From an uncultured Pelagibacteraceae bacterium (GTDB lineage: Bacteria > Pseudomonadota > Alphaproteobacteria > Pelagibacterales > Pelagibacteraceae): a stretch of DNA of 60,333 nucleotides. Position numbers and translations under genes: made by a program. Below, piece after piece: positions 58,027-60,333 of the stretch. The stretch lies in assembly GCA_902609535.1 (NCBI GenBank), contig CACLSF010000005.1:1-60333 (forward strand). The letters are read 5' to 3'. Every line of letters starts with the position of its first letter. Position 1 is the stretch's first letter. The notes beneath the pieces are model-generated. The model was given only the letters and a program-made list of their open reading frames with translations, ran no database searches and had not been told where the DNA came from.

Positions 58027-58806
58027 ATGCTTGCAAAAATAAGTAGGCTTGTTCTTAAAAAAAAAAATAAGTCAAAAATTGTTTGTTTAACTGCTTATTC
58101 AAAAAATATAGCTGAAGAGATTGATAACTACGCAGATTTAATACTTGTGGGTGATTCATTGGGTTCTGTTTTATATAATTTTGAAACTACAAGAAAAGTA
58201 AATTTATCAATGATGATTGAGCACTCTAAGAGTGTAAGAAGAGGAGTTAAAAAAAGTTTAATGATTGTAGACATGCCTTACAATACATACAAAAATAAAT
58301 CTCAAGCACTTAAAAATTGTAAAAAAGTAATGAAAGAAACAAAATGTGATGGAATAAAATTAGAAGGAGGCAGAAAAATTATAGAAATTGTAAAATATTT
58401 AATTAAATTTAAAATTCCTGTAATGGGCCATATAGGTATAACACCACAAACTGTAAGAGGTAAATTTAGATACAAAGGTAAAACAGATTTAGAAATAAAA
58501 AATTTGTTAAAAGATTCTAAATCCTTGGAAGATGCTGGAGTATTTGCAATTGTTTTAGAATGTATTGAAAAAAAAGTTTCAAAAGAAATTACAGAGTCAA
58601 TTAACGTTCCAACAATAGGGATAGGTTCATCAAATTTTTGTGATGGTCAGATCTTAGTTACAGATGATTTATTAGGTTTAACAGATACGAAAATTAAATT
58701 TGTAAAAAAATATACTAATCTGAAAAGCAATGTAAGAAATGCAGTTAAAAGGTTTAAATTAGATGTTAAAAGTGGGTCATACCCCTCAGCTAAATATTCC
58801 TACTAA
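58027..58806 (+). CDS. panB: Ketopantoate hydroxymethyltransferase
   Basis: PanB makes ketopantoate from ketoisovalerate for pantothenate and CoA synthesis. The 259-residue (beta/alpha)8 protein shows VCLTAYSKNIAEEIDN, LILVGDSLGSVLYNF with metal Asp, VDMPYNTY, KLEGG, PVMGHIGITPQTV and a late IGIGSSNFCDGQILVTDDLLGL with the catalytic region. An 11-A run (58057-58067) lies in the first 15 codons and stays in frame. Its stop overlaps the convergent terC stop as CTAA. Confidence 0.95.
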   Translation: MLAKISRLVLKKKNKSKIVCLTAYSKNIAEEIDNYADLILVGDSLGSVLYNFETTRKVNLSMMIEHSKSVRRGVKKSLMIVDMPYNTYKNKSQALKNCKKVMKETKCDGIKLEGGRKIIEIVKYLIKFKIPVMGHIGITPQTVRGKFRYKGKTDLEIKNLLKDSKSLEDAGVFAIVLECIEKKVSKEITESINVPTIGIGSSNFCDGQILVTDDLLGLTDTKIKFVKKYTNLKSNVRNAVKRFKLDVKSGSYPSAKYSY

Positions 58807-59417
58807 AAATACTTTTTAAATCCTTCGTTAATATTTAAAATTTCTAAATCTACAAGTCCCCCAATAATTAGTTGTATTGCAACTAAAAGAATAAATGCTA
58901 GACCAATATACACAACCCATAAATGTTTCTGTATATAATTAGCCAAGTATGTTGCCATTGCACCAGTAAGGACTACTGATAACAATAAACCAAAAATCAT
59001 AAACCCAAAGTTGCCCTTAGAAGCTCCAACAACACCTATAACATTATCGAAACTAATTGTGATATCCGCAAAAAGCACTTTATACATACCCTTTGCAAAA
59101 GAGGGCTCTAATGATTTTTTTGTGGGTGATTTTGATTTTTTTTGAATTTGAAAAAGATCTTTTCTCAAATCATTGACTATCCAAATTAAAAGTAGCCCTC
59201 CCAAAATTTTTATAAAGTAGAATTTGAATAAATATGTTGCAAATACTGCAAAAAGAACTTTAAAAACTAGAGCACCAACTACTCCCCAAAAAATTATCTT
59301 TTTTCTATTTTTAGGTACAAAATTAGCTGCAATTAAACCAATTATAATAGCATTATCAGCAGCTAAGATTATATCTATAAAGATAATTTGTAGTAAAATG
59401 AGGGATTCTTCTATCAA
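58803..59417 (-). CDS. TerC/YjbE-family membrane protein
   Basis: The 204-residue integral membrane protein has about six or seven hydrophobic segments and two conserved acidic motifs: DIILAADNAIIIG near residue 15 and ADITISFDNVIGV near residue 119. Such Asp-Asn pairs define the TerC/YjbE family, several of which export manganese or assist metalation of secreted enzymes. The short 200-residue form resembles the YjbE subgroup. It is divergent from the dctP-like gene. Confidence 0.85.
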   Translation of the reverse strand: MIEESLILLQIIFIDIILAADNAIIIGLIAANFVPKNRKKIIFWGVVGALVFKVLFAVFATYLFKFYFIKILGGLLLIWIVNDLRKDLFQIQKKSKSPTKKSLEPSFAKGMYKVLFADITISFDNVIGVVGASKGNFGFMIFGLLLSVVLTGAMATYLANYIQKHLWVVYIGLAFILLVAIQLIIGGLVDLEILNINEGFKKYF

Positions 59418-59450
59418 GATGATTATATAATAGTAATTATTTAAAAATTT

Positions 59451-59478
59451 TCAATAAAACACATGAAATTTTTATTGA
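59451..59478. repeat. 9-bp inverted repeat between terC and the dctP-like gene
   Basis: TCAATAAAA (59451-59459) and TTTTATTGA (59470-59478) are exact reverse complements with a 10-nt spacer in a divergent intergenic gap. It has no GC core, so a terminator is unlikely; a regulator site is possible. AT-rich context makes chance plausible. Confidence 0.35.
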
Positions 59479-59530
59479 TTTAATAAATAATACATAATCA
59501 GATGTATTTTTTTAAAAATAAGGAGGATTA

Positions 59531-60333
59531 ATGAAAAATTTAAAAACTTTAATTTCTATTTTATTTTCTGTTTTGTTAACCGCTAACGTAAATGCTGCTG
59601 AGAAGTGGGATATGGCTTTAGCTTATGGTGCAAGCAATTTTCATTCAGCTAATGCTGCAGAATTTGCTAAAAACGTTTCAGAAAAAAGTGGAGGTAAATT
59701 AACTATTGTAACTCACCCTGGAGGATCATTATTTAAAGGTGGAGAAATCTTTAGAGCTGTCAGAACTGGACAAGCTCAAATGGGCGAGAGATTTATGTCT
59801 GCTCTGGGAAAAGTAGATCCTATTCTTGAGATTGACTCACAACCATTCTTGGCAACATCTTATGATGATGCTATGAAACTTTATCAAGCATCGAAACCAG
59901 CAATCATAGAAAGCTTGAGCCAAAAAGGATTGGTATTTTTGTATGCAGTGCCATGGCCTGCACAAGGTTTGTATAGTAAAAATGAGATTAATAGTGTTTC
60001 AGATTTACAAGGTTTAAAATTTAGAGCATATAATTCAGCAACAATTAGAATTGCTGAACTTACTGGTATGGCTCCAACTAAAATTGAAGCTGCAGAAATA
60101 AGTCAAGCATTTTCAACTGGAGCAGTTGAGAGCATGATTACTTCACCAACTACTGGAAAAAATAGTAAAATTTGGGAGAACGGAGTAAAATATTTCTATG
60201 ATATAGCTGCTTGGTTCCCAAAAAATATGGTAGTTGCTCATAGGGGATCTTGGAACAAACTAGATGCAGATACTCAAAATCTAATAATGAAGGAAGCAAC
60301 TGCCGCAGAAGAAAAAGGTTGGATGCTTTCTAG
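59531..60333 (+). CDS. TRAP-type solute-binding protein DctP-like (5' part)
   Basis: The frame starts at ATG 59531 with AAGGAGG 6-7 nt upstream and stays open to the window end, so the gene is cut off at about 267 codons. It has a Sec signal (MKNLKTLISILFSVLLTANV, cleavage near VNAAE) and then DctP-family features: AYGASNFHSANAAEFAKNV, GGSLFKGGEIFRAVRTGQAQMG, and later LQGLKFRAYNSATIRIAELT with PTKIEAAEISQAFSTGAVES. TRAP binding proteins catch organic acids or similar solutes in the periplasm. Ligand not predictable; the membrane subunits would lie beyond the window. Confidence 0.9.
   Translation, partial: MKNLKTLISILFSVLLTANVNAAEKWDMALAYGASNFHSANAAEFAKNVSEKSGGKLTIVTHPGGSLFKGGEIFRAVRTGQAQMGERFMSALGKVDPILEIDSQPFLATSYDDAMKLYQASKPAIIESLSQKGLVFLYAVPWPAQGLYSKNEINSVSDLQGLKFRAYNSATIRIAELTGMAPTKIEAAEISQAFSTGAVESMITSPTTGKNSKIWENGVKYFYDIAAWFPKNMVVAHRGSWNKLDADTQNLIMKEATAAEEKGWMLS

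Overview
The window is a gene-dense, strongly AT-rich stretch of a streamlined alphaproteobacterial genome, most likely a marine SAR11-type bacterium (Candidatus Pelagibacter or a close relative). The evidence is Lys/Asn/Ile-rich proteins, almost no intergenic DNA, a proteorhodopsin followed by ferredoxin and ferredoxin-NADP reductase genes, a DctP-type solute-binding protein, and alphaproteobacterial-type SOS boxes. No insertion sequence, phage gene, CRISPR array or tRNA was seen.

Layout. Positions 93-446 carry RNase P RNA (rnpB). Positions 621-17984 form one nearly unbroken division/cell wall (dcw) cluster: mraZ, ftsZ, rsmH, ftsL, ftsI, a murE-murF fusion, mraY, murD, ftsW, murG, murC, murB, ddl, ftsQ, ftsA. 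It is followed by lpxC, bamD and ligA. The order is the textbook one except that ftsZ sits between mraZ and rsmH instead of after ftsA, murE and murF are one gene, and recN is absent between bamD and ligA. A sigma-70-like promoter overlapped by three 10-bp-spaced MraZ-type boxes precedes mraZ.

From 21862 to 32940 genes alternate in strand: an M24 aminopeptidase and a UvrD-type helicase, an AsmA-like protein, fumarase, a MazG-like pyrophosphohydrolase, YgfZ, dihydroorotase and propionyl-CoA synthetase. Positions 33156-35957 hold a proteorhodopsin with the blue-tuned Gln, a strong terminator, then a tightly coupled ferredoxin / ferredoxin-NADP reductase / GST-like operon. A dksA gene is convergent with it. 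Next come a GT39 / 41-residue membrane protein / GT2 operon with a hidden small gene, and a DUF1800-DUF1501 pair. A umuDC operon under a well-formed SOS box follows on the minus strand.

From 43150 on: two GFA-fold proteins, a D-glycerate-kinase-like P-loop kinase coupled to tolC, recA with a near-consensus SOS box and a strong terminator, alaS, isocitrate dehydrogenase, psd-pssA (phosphatidylethanolamine synthesis), an unassigned glycosyltransferase-like gene, rlmE, a CBS-less guaB, a TPR protein, guaA, a glyoxalase, panB, a TerC-family protein and the 5' part of a dctP-like gene that runs off the window.

Genome compaction is a recurrent theme. Many co-directional genes overlap by 1-23 nt, four convergent pairs share a 4-nt double stop, and only two canonical intrinsic terminators were seen, after proteorhodopsin and recA. 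I did not recognise a wholly new multi-gene system. The strongest leads are the ftsZ relocation with its MraZ operator, the proteorhodopsin terminator/leaderless ferredoxin junction, the hidden 41-aa gene between two glycosyltransferases, and the CBS-less IMP dehydrogenase.
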